This document shows positions 44,066 to 51,745 of a DNA stretch of 64,000 nt, in pieces. Origin of the DNA: Lachnospiraceae bacterium (lineage in GTDB: Bacteria; Bacillota; Clostridia; Lachnospirales; Lachnospiraceae). Below the pieces are notes generated by a model. It was given only the letters and a program-made list of their open reading frames with translations, had not been told where the DNA came from and ran no database searches. A program made the position numbers and the translations under genes. Positions within the stretch are counted from its first letter, which is position 1. Each line of letters starts with the position of its first letter. Where the stretch lies: assembly GCA_017553505.1 (NCBI GenBank), contig JAFZLD010000015.1, positions 1-64,000 of the forward strand. The letters are read 5' to 3'.

Positions 44066-45516
44066 AAAGCGTACTCATAGTTGAAGATGAAAAAATGATA
44101 AGACGCGGCATCTGCACCATGGTAGAGCGAAGCGGAGTTCCGGTGGAAATGATTATGGAGTGCCAGAACGGTGAGCTTGCCTGGGAGATACTAAAGGACA
44201 AAGAAGTGGACGTAATGTTCACCGATATCCGTATGCCCAAAATGGACGGTATAGAGCTGGTGCGCCTTGCCAACACTCTGCCCAAGCCCCCGCTTATGGT
44301 GGCAATCAGCGGTTATGATGATTTTTCATATGCTGTTGAGATGCTAAGAAGCGGCGTAAGAGAATATATCTTAAAGCCTGTTGAACGAGACAAGATAGCA
44401 GGTATCCTTAAGACTCTTAACGAAGAGATAGAAGGCAAGAACCTTCGCAGCATGAAGGATAAGGACTTCGGGCTTAAGGAAGTAAGGCAGCTCGTGGAGA
44501 GACCCGTTATTGATGAGGCTCGTATTCAGGAGATTGCCGAGAGGTACAGCGAGATATTTGTAACCGAGCCCTACAGGGTGGTTGTTGCGCCCGTGGGCAG
44601 CTTTAAAGACGTTATTGACGGAATACTCTTTGAGAACATTAATGCATCCGATGTACTGGTGCTTGAAGAGCCCCGCGAATTTGACGAAGATCGTTTTGAA
44701 GAACTTCGTGCCGGAGCCTCCGATGTACATACCGGATTGATTGAATTAAGAAAAGCGTACAAAGAAGCTCTTGAGCGCAGAAAGCGTGCCTTTGTGGAGT
44801 GTCGCGGCATTAAGTCTGACGATGACATCAAAGAAGCACCCGAGCCTTTGCGGGTGCAGGCAAAACGTCTGGTGGAAGAAGCGGCACTAATGCAGAGGCT
44901 TCAGCTTGTGGGCACCAAGAGAGAAGATGAGCTTGATGAACAGTGGGGCAAGTTATTCACCGAATGTAAGCGCGGAAATCTGAGCTACGATGACTTCGAA
45001 GCGGCTCTGACGGACTTTAACGATAATGTCAAAAAAATATACAAAAACAGCGTGACGGAAGAGGCGGAAGAGGAGCTTAAGAGGCTTCGTGACGTGCTTT
45101 CTTTGGCTGACATCGACGAGTACAGGGAAGCACTTATGGAGTGGATTATGAAGCTTAGGGGGCTCATCTTACAAAGCGATGATTCGGAAGGTAAGAAGAA
45201 GCTTAAAGCGGCCGTTGAGTATGTGGAACAAAACTACATGAAAGACTTAAACATGGCGGTTGTGTCCAATTATATCTCCATGAATTACTCCATGCTTTCG
45301 TACCTGTTCAAGCAGTACACCGGCACGAACTTCGTGAATTACTTAAAGGGCATCCGCATTAAGGAGGCTAAGAAGCTTTTAAGCGAGACCGACATGAAGA
45401 TTATCGAAGTGAGCCGTGCGGTGGGATACGACAACGAGAAGCATTTCATGAAGACCTTTAAGGCTGAGTGCGGAGTCTCGCCCGGAGAGTATCGCAAAAA
45501 CATGCAAAGGCAATAA
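44062..45516 (+). CDS. YesN-type AraC response regulator
   Basis: A 484-residue regulator with GTG start behind GGAGG. The receiver domain (1-120) has VEDE at 7-10, Asp55 in FTDIRMP and the conserved Lys in ILKPVE. A variable middle (about 125-370) is followed by two AraC helix-turn-helix motifs (about 380-480), including MNYSMLSYLFKQYTGTNFVN and IIEVSRAVGYDNEKHFMKTF. It probably activates the beta-glucan genes around it; no operator could be picked out by eye. Overlaps the kinase gene by 4 bases. Confidence 0.94.
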   Translation: MKSVLIVEDEKMIRRGICTMVERSGVPVEMIMECQNGELAWEILKDKEVDVMFTDIRMPKMDGIELVRLANTLPKPPLMVAISGYDDFSYAVEMLRSGVREYILKPVERDKIAGILKTLNEEIEGKNLRSMKDKDFGLKEVRQLVERPVIDEARIQEIAERYSEIFVTEPYRVVVAPVGSFKDVIDGILFENINASDVLVLEEPREFDEDRFEELRAGASDVHTGLIELRKAYKEALERRKRAFVECRGIKSDDDIKEAPEPLRVQAKRLVEEAALMQRLQLVGTKREDELDEQWGKLFTECKRGNLSYDDFEAALTDFNDNVKKIYKNSVTEEAEEELKRLRDVLSLADIDEYREALMEWIMKLRGLILQSDDSEGKKKLKAAVEYVEQNYMKDLNMAVVSNYISMNYSMLSYLFKQYTGTNFVNYLKGIRIKEAKKLLSETDMKIIEVSRAVGYDNEKHFMKTFKAECGVSPGEYRKNMQRQ

Positions 45517-45577
45517 GTTTTTCTTGCTTTATCGCCCTAAAGTGGTAACATAATGGGAAAACGATAGGAGAGACACT

Positions 45578-46498
45578 ATGGGCGAAGTTAAGTTAAAATC
45601 GAATCACATAAAGGGAATTCTGTGCATTTTACTTGCTGCGCTGGGATTCTCTTTTATGACGTTTTTTGTACGTGTATCGGGCGACCTGCCGACTATGCAG
45701 AAGGCGTTTTTCAGGAATGCCGTGGCAGCAGTCGTGGCAACCGTGATTCTGGTTCGCTCACCTGAGAAATTCAAGATTCAGAAGACAAGCTATTTAGATA
45801 TCGCGCTTCGCTGTATCTTCGGCACCAGCGGCCTTATCTGCAATTTCTATGCCATAGACAGGCTAGGTATTGCGGACGCGAATATGCTTAATAAACTTTC
45901 ACCTTTTTTTGCGATATTGATTTCCATACCGGTGCTTAAGGAAGTGCCCAAGGTCAGGGATATTGTGGCAACGGTGGTTGCCTTCATAGGCGCGCTTTTC
46001 ATCATCCGTCCCGGAGGAGATATGTCGGTAGTGCCGGCACTTATCGGTCTTTACGGAGGCTTCGGAGCAGGTACCGCGTATGTGTTTGTGAGAAGACTCG
46101 GGGGCAAGGGTGAGAGAACGCCTGTCATAGTATTTTGTTTTTCTGCGTTCTCATGCCTTGTGACTGCACCGTTTCTGATTAAGGACTTTCATCCCATGAC
46201 AGCATGGCAGTGGACCTGCCTGATACTTGCGGGGGTTGCGGCATCCCTTGGGCAGTTCGGAATCACCACAGCATATAAGTTCGCCCCGGCCAAAGAAATT
46301 TCCGTGTTCGACTACACGCAGGTTATATTTGCGGCCATCCTCGGTATGATATTCTTATCCGAGACACCTTCATACCTTAGCGTTATCGGTTATGTGATCA
46401 TCATCGGAACGGCAGTTGTAAGGTGGTATCTGACGCTTCGCCGCGACCGCGCCGCTTCAAACGAAAGGATTAATAATTCGTTTCGCTCCTTCGGGTAG
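45578..46498 (+). CDS. EamA/DMT family transporter
   Basis: A 306-residue protein with about ten helices in two EamA repeats (LAALGFSFMTFFVRVSGDLP; LAGVAASLGQFGITTAYKFA). These transporters move amino acids, nucleotides or drugs. AGGAGAG lies 5 bases before the ATG, and the spacing from the AraC gene (61 bases) leaves room for its own promoter. No substrate is suggested by context. Confidence 0.9.
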   Translation: MGEVKLKSNHIKGILCILLAALGFSFMTFFVRVSGDLPTMQKAFFRNAVAAVVATVILVRSPEKFKIQKTSYLDIALRCIFGTSGLICNFYAIDRLGIADANMLNKLSPFFAILISIPVLKEVPKVRDIVATVVAFIGALFIIRPGGDMSVVPALIGLYGGFGAGTAYVFVRRLGGKGERTPVIVFCFSAFSCLVTAPFLIKDFHPMTAWQWTCLILAGVAASLGQFGITTAYKFAPAKEISVFDYTQVIFAAILGMIFLSETPSYLSVIGYVIIIGTAVVRWYLTLRRDRAASNERINNSFRSFG

Positions 46499-46551
46499 TA
46501 TAAAAGGTGCGAAGGAAAATTTCCTGAGTAGGGGATATAGATAAATATATA

Positions 46552-46575
46552 AGTGCAGGCTACAAGGCCTGCACT
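46552..46575 (+). promoter_or_regulatory. Perfect stem-loop before the gene at 46615
   Basis: AGTGCAGGC pairs with GCCTGCACT around a 6-base loop. Without a clear T run, it is either a weak terminator of the transporter gene or a leader hairpin. Confidence 0.5.
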
Positions 46576-46614
46576 CTTGCTACATAGCACTTTTCATGCG
46601 GAAAGGAGTCCGAT

Positions 46615-47235
46615 ATGTCATTAGAAATTTCATCGGTAACACAGGGCGCAAGCGTAGCGCAGACCGCTGCGACTTCGACTGTTTCCAAGGCAACTGAAGT
46701 CAAAGAAGAAAAGGCTGTCGAGACCGTCAAGGAAGACGTGGGCGCAGTCTATGAAAAAGGACAGAATCAGGGCAAGGCTACTTACTCAATCAATAAGATG
46801 AGCAAGGAAGACAGAGATGCCCTTGTTAATCAGCTTAATGCAGACATGGAGAAGCGTCAGGCACAGCTTTTGGATCTTGTTCAGAAGACCATCAGCGGTC
46901 AGGTAGGCGCATACGGCAAGGCAACCGGCGACGATATGTGGAAGTTCCTTGCAAGCGGCAAGTTCACCGTTGATTCGGCTACCAAGGCCCAGGCCCAGGC
47001 GGATATCTCAGAGGACGGCTACTGGGGCGTTAAGCAGACCTCCCAGCGACTCTTCGATTTTGCATCCGCTCTTGCGGGAGACGACGTAGAGAAGATGAAG
47101 TCCATGCAGGAAGCCATCGAAAAGGGTTACAAGCAGGCTGAGAAGACCTGGGGCAAAGAGCTTCCCGAAATCAGCAAGAACACGCTTGATGCCACCAACA
47201 AGCTTTTCGAAGACTACTTCGCATCCAAGCAGTAA
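46615..47235 (+). CDS. Hypothetical helical protein
   Basis: A 206-residue soluble protein with no signal peptide or membrane part. Residues 1-60 are Thr/Ser/Val/Lys/Glu-rich and probably disordered. Residues about 60-110 are charged and helical. The C-terminal 75 residues contain YWGVKQTSQRLFDFASALAG, YKQAEKTWGKELPEIS and LDATNKLFEDYF, a block I recall from poorly characterised proteins encoded near flagellar or motility genes in several phyla. A structural or regulatory role is possible. GGAAAGGAG precedes the ATG. Confidence 0.75.
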   Translation: MSLEISSVTQGASVAQTAATSTVSKATEVKEEKAVETVKEDVGAVYEKGQNQGKATYSINKMSKEDRDALVNQLNADMEKRQAQLLDLVQKTISGQVGAYGKATGDDMWKFLASGKFTVDSATKAQAQADISEDGYWGVKQTSQRLFDFASALAGDDVEKMKSMQEAIEKGYKQAEKTWGKELPEISKNTLDATNKLFEDYFASKQ

Positions 47236-47257
47236 ACAGTATTACAGCGTATTACCC

Positions 47258-47286
47258 GCGGCGGATAGTATCCGCCGCTTTTTTTA
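47258..47286 (+). terminator. Terminator after the gene at 46615
   Basis: GCGGCGGA pairs with TCCGCCGC around TAGTA, followed by seven T residues. Confidence 0.92.
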
Positions 47287-47361
47287 TCGGGGCGCGCGGT
47301 GCGTAGCCTTTTTTCCTTAAAGTGCATACTTTTCTTTTTCCGCGGCACGTAAATTGTTCTT

Positions 47362-47582
47362 TTATCGCAATACGAAAAAAGAATGGATTCTGCGATAAAA
47401 AACCGTTAGTTATGTAAACCATTTATCGCAATACGCTAATCCGTGCCAAATTGCGATAAAAAAAGTGTCAAATCTTATCGCAATTCCGAATGAAATTTCA
47501 TATTGCGATAAATGCCCCGAAATACAGCCTGAAAATGGCCGGAATTTATCGCAGTTTCAGGTAAAATTGCGTATTGCGATAA
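47362..47582. repeat. Array 1: four 37-base inverted-repeat units
   Basis: Units at 47362-47398, 47423-47459, 47475-47511 and 47546-47582 are each exactly TTATCGCA-N21-TGCGATAA. Some extend the arms to TTATCGCAAT / ATTGCGATAA. The 21-base interiors differ completely. Linkers are 24, 15 and 34 bases. The array fills most of the 520-base gap between 47235 and 47756; no coding frame there has a ribosome site. Function unknown. Confidence 0.93.
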
Positions 47583-47755
47583 AGGCGGCGGGAGAAGGAC
47601 CATAGACGGAGCAATATGGACACCAAAAGGGTGGAACAGGCTTATATGCACAAAGAACAATAGTTAGAATAGGATATAATCAGATGAGTTAGACATTGCT
47701 AACAGCATCAAGAGTGGTACAATTTAATCAATAAATACGGAAAGGAAGGACAACG

Positions 47756-48550
47756 ATGGAAGCTTTATCGGATAAGAATGTTTTGATGGGTTTGATCATA
47801 CCTTTTGTGGGAACTGCCGCGGGTTCGGCGATGGTGTTCTTTATGCGAAAGGAAATGGGAAGATTGGTGCAGAAAGCTCTTACCGGCTTCGCGGCGGGAG
47901 TTATGGTGGCAGCGTCTATCTGGAGCTTGCTGATTCCTGCGATGGAACAGTCGGCGCATCTTGATAAGTGGGCATTTGCTCCGGCGGCAGCCGGATTCTG
48001 GGCGGGCGTGTTGTTCCTTCTTTTGCTGGATACGATTACGCCGCACTTGCATATGAATGCGGAGAAGGCGGAGGGTCCTAAGAGCAGGCTGGCGCGTACT
48101 ACGATGATGGTACTGGCGGTTACGCTTCATAACATTCCGGAAGGTATGGCGGTGGGCGTTGTGTTCGCGGGACTGGTGTCGGGATCGGCTGAGATTACGG
48201 CGGGCGGCGCGCTTGCTTTGGCGTTGGGTATTGCGATTCAGAACTTCCCTGAGGGTGCGATTATTTCAATGCCGCTTCATGCAGAGGGCAAAAGCAAGTT
48301 CGGAGCCTTCATGGACGGTATGTTATCCGGTGCGGTTGAGCCTATATTCGGCGCGCTTACGGTGATGGCGGTGGGCTTTATAGTGCCGGCGATGCCGTTC
48401 TTACTTTCTTTTGCCGCCGGCGCAATGATGTATGTGGTGGTGGAAGAACTTATTCCCGAGATGTCGGAGGGTGAGCATTCCAATATAGGTGTTGTGATGT
48501 TTGCGGTCGGATTTACTGTTATGATGGCGCTTGATGTGGCGCTCGGATAA
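47756..48550 (+). CDS. ZIP family metal transporter
   Basis: A 264-residue membrane protein with eight helices. Two metal-site motifs are clear: VTLHNIPEGMAVGVVFA in helix 4 and IQNFPEGAIISMPLHAEGKS in helix 5, plus VVEELIPE in helix 7. ZIP proteins import zinc or other divalent metals. AAAGGAAGGA lies before the ATG. It is downstream of the inverted-repeat array, but nothing else links the two. Confidence 0.93.
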   Translation: MEALSDKNVLMGLIIPFVGTAAGSAMVFFMRKEMGRLVQKALTGFAAGVMVAASIWSLLIPAMEQSAHLDKWAFAPAAAGFWAGVLFLLLLDTITPHLHMNAEKAEGPKSRLARTTMMVLAVTLHNIPEGMAVGVVFAGLVSGSAEITAGGALALALGIAIQNFPEGAIISMPLHAEGKSKFGAFMDGMLSGAVEPIFGALTVMAVGFIVPAMPFLLSFAAGAMMYVVVEELIPEMSEGEHSNIGVVMFAVGFTVMMALDVALG

Positions 48551-48613
48551 TTGACAGTTTCGGTTAAAAAGAGTAGATTATTGAGTATCAAAGAAAGTAT
48601 GGGAGGATATGTT

Positions 48614-48853
48614 ATGATTAGATTTATAGTTACGCTTTTGCTCGGCGCATTGTCCGGTTGGCTTGCAGGTGAAATTATGGGAAGCAAGGGTTCTTTCCTT
48701 CGCAATATCATCCTCGGTCTTGTAGGTGGTGTTGTCGGCGGACTTCTCGGCGGAATCATCGGACTCGGTGCCACAAACTGGATTGGCGGTATCCTTATTT
48801 CGGTAGTAGGTGCCTGCGTACTCATCTGGCTCAGCAGAAAGATTTTTAAGTAA
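48614..48853 (+). CDS. GlsB/YeaQ/YmgE family small membrane protein
   Basis: A 79-residue protein with three hydrophobic segments rich in glycine (LGALSGWLAGEIMG; ILGLVGGVVGGLLGGIIGL; GILISVVGACVLIWL), typical of the transglycosylase-associated or GlsB/YeaQ/YmgE family linked to stress response. The start is placed at 48614 behind GGGAGGA; longer frames upstream lack a ribosome site. It lies between the ZIP gene and a FakA-like fragment. Confidence 0.9.
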   Translation: MIRFIVTLLLGALSGWLAGEIMGSKGSFLRNIILGLVGGVVGGLLGGIIGLGATNWIGGILISVVGACVLIWLSRKIFK

Positions 48854-48913
48854 GACATAAGACGAAGAGAGGCTACGCGCCCCTCTTTGTTTTTGATAAA
48901 GGAGGACATTTAA

Positions 48914-49207
48914 ATGGCAGACTTTACCAATATCGATGCCGAAGACGATCAGTTTGCGTATCGTTATGACACACAGCTTCTTATTGACAGACGCGACGAA
49001 GATTTGGATGAGGATGAAATAGCAGATTACATCACCGAGCACTTTGAAGGCAACAGCTTAATTGCTGCAGGTGATGAAGATCTTATCAAGATTCATTTCC
49101 ATACCAACGAGCCCTGGAAAGTACTTGAGTACTGCAATACCATCGGCGAAATTTACGATATCGTCGTAGAAGACATGATTCGTCAGTCAAACGGCTTAAA
49201 AGGCTAA
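48914..49207 (+). CDS. Stand-alone FakA C-terminal-like domain
   Basis: A 97-residue protein. The stretch FAYRYDTQLLIDRRDEDLDE, then LIAAGDEDLIKIHFHTNEPW and KVLEYCNTIGEIYDI matches the C-terminal part of FakA/DAK-type fatty acid kinases (the family annotated as kinase to dihydroxyacetone kinase), which contacts the DegV/FakB partner. The DhaL kinase domain is absent. AAAGGAGG with usual spacing and its own terminator show it is a complete gene, not a fragment left by decay. It may regulate acyl-phosphate transfer; inference only. Confidence 0.8.
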   Translation: MADFTNIDAEDDQFAYRYDTQLLIDRRDEDLDEDEIADYITEHFEGNSLIAAGDEDLIKIHFHTNEPWKVLEYCNTIGEIYDIVVEDMIRQSNGLKG

Positions 49208-49210
49208 AGT

Positions 49211-49238
49211 TAAGGCACCCGCGAGGGTGCCTTTTTTG
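49211..49238 (+). terminator. Terminator after the FakA-like domain gene
   Basis: AAGGCACCC pairs with GGGTGCCTT around GCGA, followed by TTTT. Confidence 0.93.
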
Positions 49239-49257
49239 TTAGGCGACGAGCCAAGCG
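49232..49257 (+). repeat. Post-terminator repeat, copy 2
   Basis: These 26 bases are identical to 13284-13309 and again begin with the T run of a terminator. Beyond it lies an inverted repeat GTCTGAT / ATCAGAC (49257-49281), another TAATAAA / TTTATTA pair (about 49326-49349) and a second partial TAGGCGAC (about 49350). Up to 49400 no gene is visible. Could be the remains of a non-coding RNA or mobile repeat. Confidence 0.8.
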
Positions 49258-49400
49258 TCTGATGTGCTTGCACAATCAGACATTTGAGCCATAAAAATCT
49301 TTGCAGTCTTTACGCAGGCGATGATAATAAAGCGCGAAGCGGTTTATTATAGGCGACCGCATACAATCTCGGATTTTATCATTAAGAAATCCGATGATTG

Positions 49401-50282
49401 TTATTGCATTGCTATATCTTTTATGTAGTCTATAAAGGCCTCTTCGATGGTCGGGAGAGGGTGACCTTTTCTCCAGACGAAGAGGTATTCTACCTTGTTG
49501 GACTTATTGTCTATGTCGATGGAAACGAGCGAGTCGCTGGGTACATAGGCAGTCTTGGGAAACACACAGATTCCGATCCCCCGGCCGGCAAGAGCGGCGG
49601 CGTTAAGCGAAGAGTCTATTTCGCATACGATGTTAGGTTCTTTTCTCGTAGAGCGGAACCATTTATAGATTGTATCAATATCGGCCTTTCGGCTGGGAAC
49701 AATCAACGGTTCATCGATGATGTCTGAGACATCGAGGGTTTCTTTGCCGGATAATGCAAGAGGGTGGTCCTTTCGCATTAAAACGGTCATTTTTTCATTA
49801 CCCACCGGGAACGAGTTAAGCAGTGACTGGTTACAAGGAGCGGTGATGACTGCGAGTGAAATGATACCGCTGAGCAGCTTCTCTATGAGGTCGTCGCTGT
49901 TACCGTCCAGGATACGGAAGCGTACGCGGGAATGGTCTTTCATGAAGCCGGAGAACCATTCTGCGGCGATGTCGGGCGCCATTCCTTCCACGAGACCCAG
50001 AGAAATGGTACCGCTCATGCCCTTGGTAAGAGCAAGAATTTCTTCTTCGGCTTTGTCCGCAAGATTGATGATTTCTTTGGCACGGCGATAAAAAAGCTGA
50101 CCGGATTCAGTTAACATAAGTTGGCGTTTGCCCCGGACAAACAAAGTGGTATTCAAATCATATTCGAGGTTCTTAATCTGTGTACTGAGTGGCGGCTGGC
50201 TCATGTTGAGCTTCTCGGCGGCGCGGGATATGTTGAGTTCCTCCGCCACGGCTACGAAGTAGGAAAGCGAACGAAGATTCAT
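49401..50282 (-). CDS. LysR family transcriptional regulator
   Basis: A 293-residue LysR regulator. The helix-turn-helix (1-60) has MNLRSLSYFVAVAEELNISR and AAEKLNMSQPPLSTQIKNLE; the effector domain follows. It is related to the LysR at 18742 in layout. It is divergent from purA with 143 bases between starts, which contain an 11-base inverted repeat. It may regulate itself and possibly the purine operon, although LysR control of purine genes is unusual. Confidence 0.93.
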   Translation of the reverse strand: MNLRSLSYFVAVAEELNISRAAEKLNMSQPPLSTQIKNLEYDLNTTLFVRGKRQLMLTESGQLFYRRAKEIINLADKAEEEILALTKGMSGTISLGLVEGMAPDIAAEWFSGFMKDHSRVRFRILDGNSDDLIEKLLSGIISLAVITAPCNQSLLNSFPVGNEKMTVLMRKDHPLALSGKETLDVSDIIDEPLIVPSRKADIDTIYKWFRSTRKEPNIVCEIDSSLNAAALAGRGIGICVFPKTAYVPSDSLVSIDIDNKSNKVEYLFVWRKGHPLPTIEEAFIDYIKDIAMQ

Positions 50283-50321
50283 GACGACTCCTTGTTATAC
50301 GAAAATCATATAGTAACACCT

Positions 50322-50365
50322 ATATTATATGTATTTTATTTCTTGCGTGCAAGCACATATAATAT
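50322..50365. promoter_or_regulatory. Inverted repeat between lysR and purA
   Basis: ATATTATATGT (50322-50332) and ACATATAATAT (50355-50365) are perfect complements 22 bases apart. The right arm contains TATAAT, a likely -10 box of the purA promoter. CTTGC-GT-GCAAG lies between the arms. A bound regulator here would cover the promoter. Confidence 0.55.
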
Positions 50366-50425
50366 GCTTGTCAATGAGAGTGCAAGGCACTCATGTAATT
50401 AGAATTGTATCGGAGGATTATTCTT

Positions 50426-51706
50426 ATGTCTAATTGTGCAGTAGTAGGAATTAACTGGGGCGACGAAGGCAAAGGCCGTATGGTAGACCTTCTCACCGAG
50501 CAGTATGATATTGTAGTTCGTTTTCAGGGCGGCGGTAACGCAGGACACACCGTTATCAACGATAAGGGTAAGTTCGCGCTTCACCTTCTTCCTTCGGGTA
50601 TCTTAAGAGACGGCGTTGTTAACATCTTAGGTAACGGCGTGGCAATGGACCCTGAGAACCTTTTAAAAGAAATCGGAGACGTAACATCCAAGGGTGTTTC
50701 CGTCACTCCCGAGAATTTAAAGATCAGTGACAGAGCATCCCTTCTTTTGCCCTGGCACAGAGATATGGACGAATTGGAAGAGAGACGTCTTGCCGATAAG
50801 AAGTTTGGTTCCACCAAGCAGGGAATCGCTCCTTTCTATTCAGACAAGTACCAGAAGAAGACCATTCTTGCAGGCGAGTTATTCTATCCCGAAGAGTTAA
50901 AAGAACACTTAAAAGACTTAATGGAATGGAAGAACTTAACCCTTACCAAGATTTACGGCGCGGAAGGCTACACCGAGGAGATGCTTGATAAGTGGCTTAA
51001 CGATTACGCCGAGAAGATTAAGCCTTTCGTATGTGACACAGGTTTATATCTTAAGGACGCTCAGAAAGCCGGAAAGCGTATCATGTTCGAGGCTCAGCTC
51101 GGTTCACTTCGTGACCTTGATTACGGTATTCATCCTTACACCACATCATCCAACACCACCGCAGCTTACGCTCCCATCGGCTCAGGCTTCCCCGGTGCCA
51201 AGATTGAAGATGTAATCGGTGTTGTTAAGGCTTACTCCACCTGCGTAGGCGAAGGACCTTTCGTATGCGAAATGTTCGGCCCCGAAGCTGACGAGTTAAG
51301 AGAAGCAGGCGGCGAGTACGGTGCCAAGACCGGTCGTCCCCGTCGTGTGGGCGCGCTTGATATCGTTGCTACCCGTTACGGGGTAGAAGTTCAGGCAGCT
51401 ACCGAGATTGCACTTACCAAGCTTGATGTGTTAAGCTATATGGACAAGATTCCCGTATGTATTCACTACATCGTGAACGGTGAGAAGACCGACAGATTCC
51501 CCTTCCCCACCGCTCTTAAGGATGCCAAGCCCGTTATCGTATTCTTCGATGGCTGGAAGTGCGACATTTCCAAGGTTAAGACCTGGGAAGAATTACCTGA
51601 GCAGGCTCGTAAGTACGTTGAATTTATTGAAAAAGAAATCGAGTGCCCCATCACCTACGTTTCCGTAGGAGCTGAGCGTGACAGCATTATCGTAAGAAAT
51701 AAATAA
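50426..51706 (+). CDS. purA: Adenylosuccinate synthase
   Basis: A 426-residue cytoplasmic enzyme that joins IMP and aspartate with GTP to give adenylosuccinate, the first step from IMP to AMP. The GTP loop GINWGDEGKGRMVDLL, the segment GNAGHTVI and STCVGEGPF followed by GRPRRVGALD are all present and length is normal. The start is set by CGGAGG 8 bases before ATG 50426. First gene of a purine operon with purC, purB and guaA. Confidence 0.97.
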   Translation: MSNCAVVGINWGDEGKGRMVDLLTEQYDIVVRFQGGGNAGHTVINDKGKFALHLLPSGILRDGVVNILGNGVAMDPENLLKEIGDVTSKGVSVTPENLKISDRASLLLPWHRDMDELEERRLADKKFGSTKQGIAPFYSDKYQKKTILAGELFYPEELKEHLKDLMEWKNLTLTKIYGAEGYTEEMLDKWLNDYAEKIKPFVCDTGLYLKDAQKAGKRIMFEAQLGSLRDLDYGIHPYTTSSNTTAAYAPIGSGFPGAKIEDVIGVVKAYSTCVGEGPFVCEMFGPEADELREAGGEYGAKTGRPRRVGALDIVATRYGVEVQAATEIALTKLDVLSYMDKIPVCIHYIVNGEKTDRFPFPTALKDAKPVIVFFDGWKCDISKVKTWEELPEQARKYVEFIEKEIECPITYVSVGAERDSIIVRNK

Positions 51707-51745
51707 TTAGCTAAAGCTTTTATAATTTATATAAGGAGAGTGCAC

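Noticed and set aside
47362-47582. CRISPR array
   Set aside because: The repeated parts are only 8-10 bases, arranged as inverted pairs with variable linkers; there are no long direct repeats and no cas genes.
47475-47660. 61-codon frame on the minus strand
   Set aside because: It runs through the inverted repeats, has no ribosome site and an unprotein-like composition.
50283-50425. Purine riboswitch before purA
   Set aside because: No three-way junction with the conserved purine aptamer core could be found in 143 bases.
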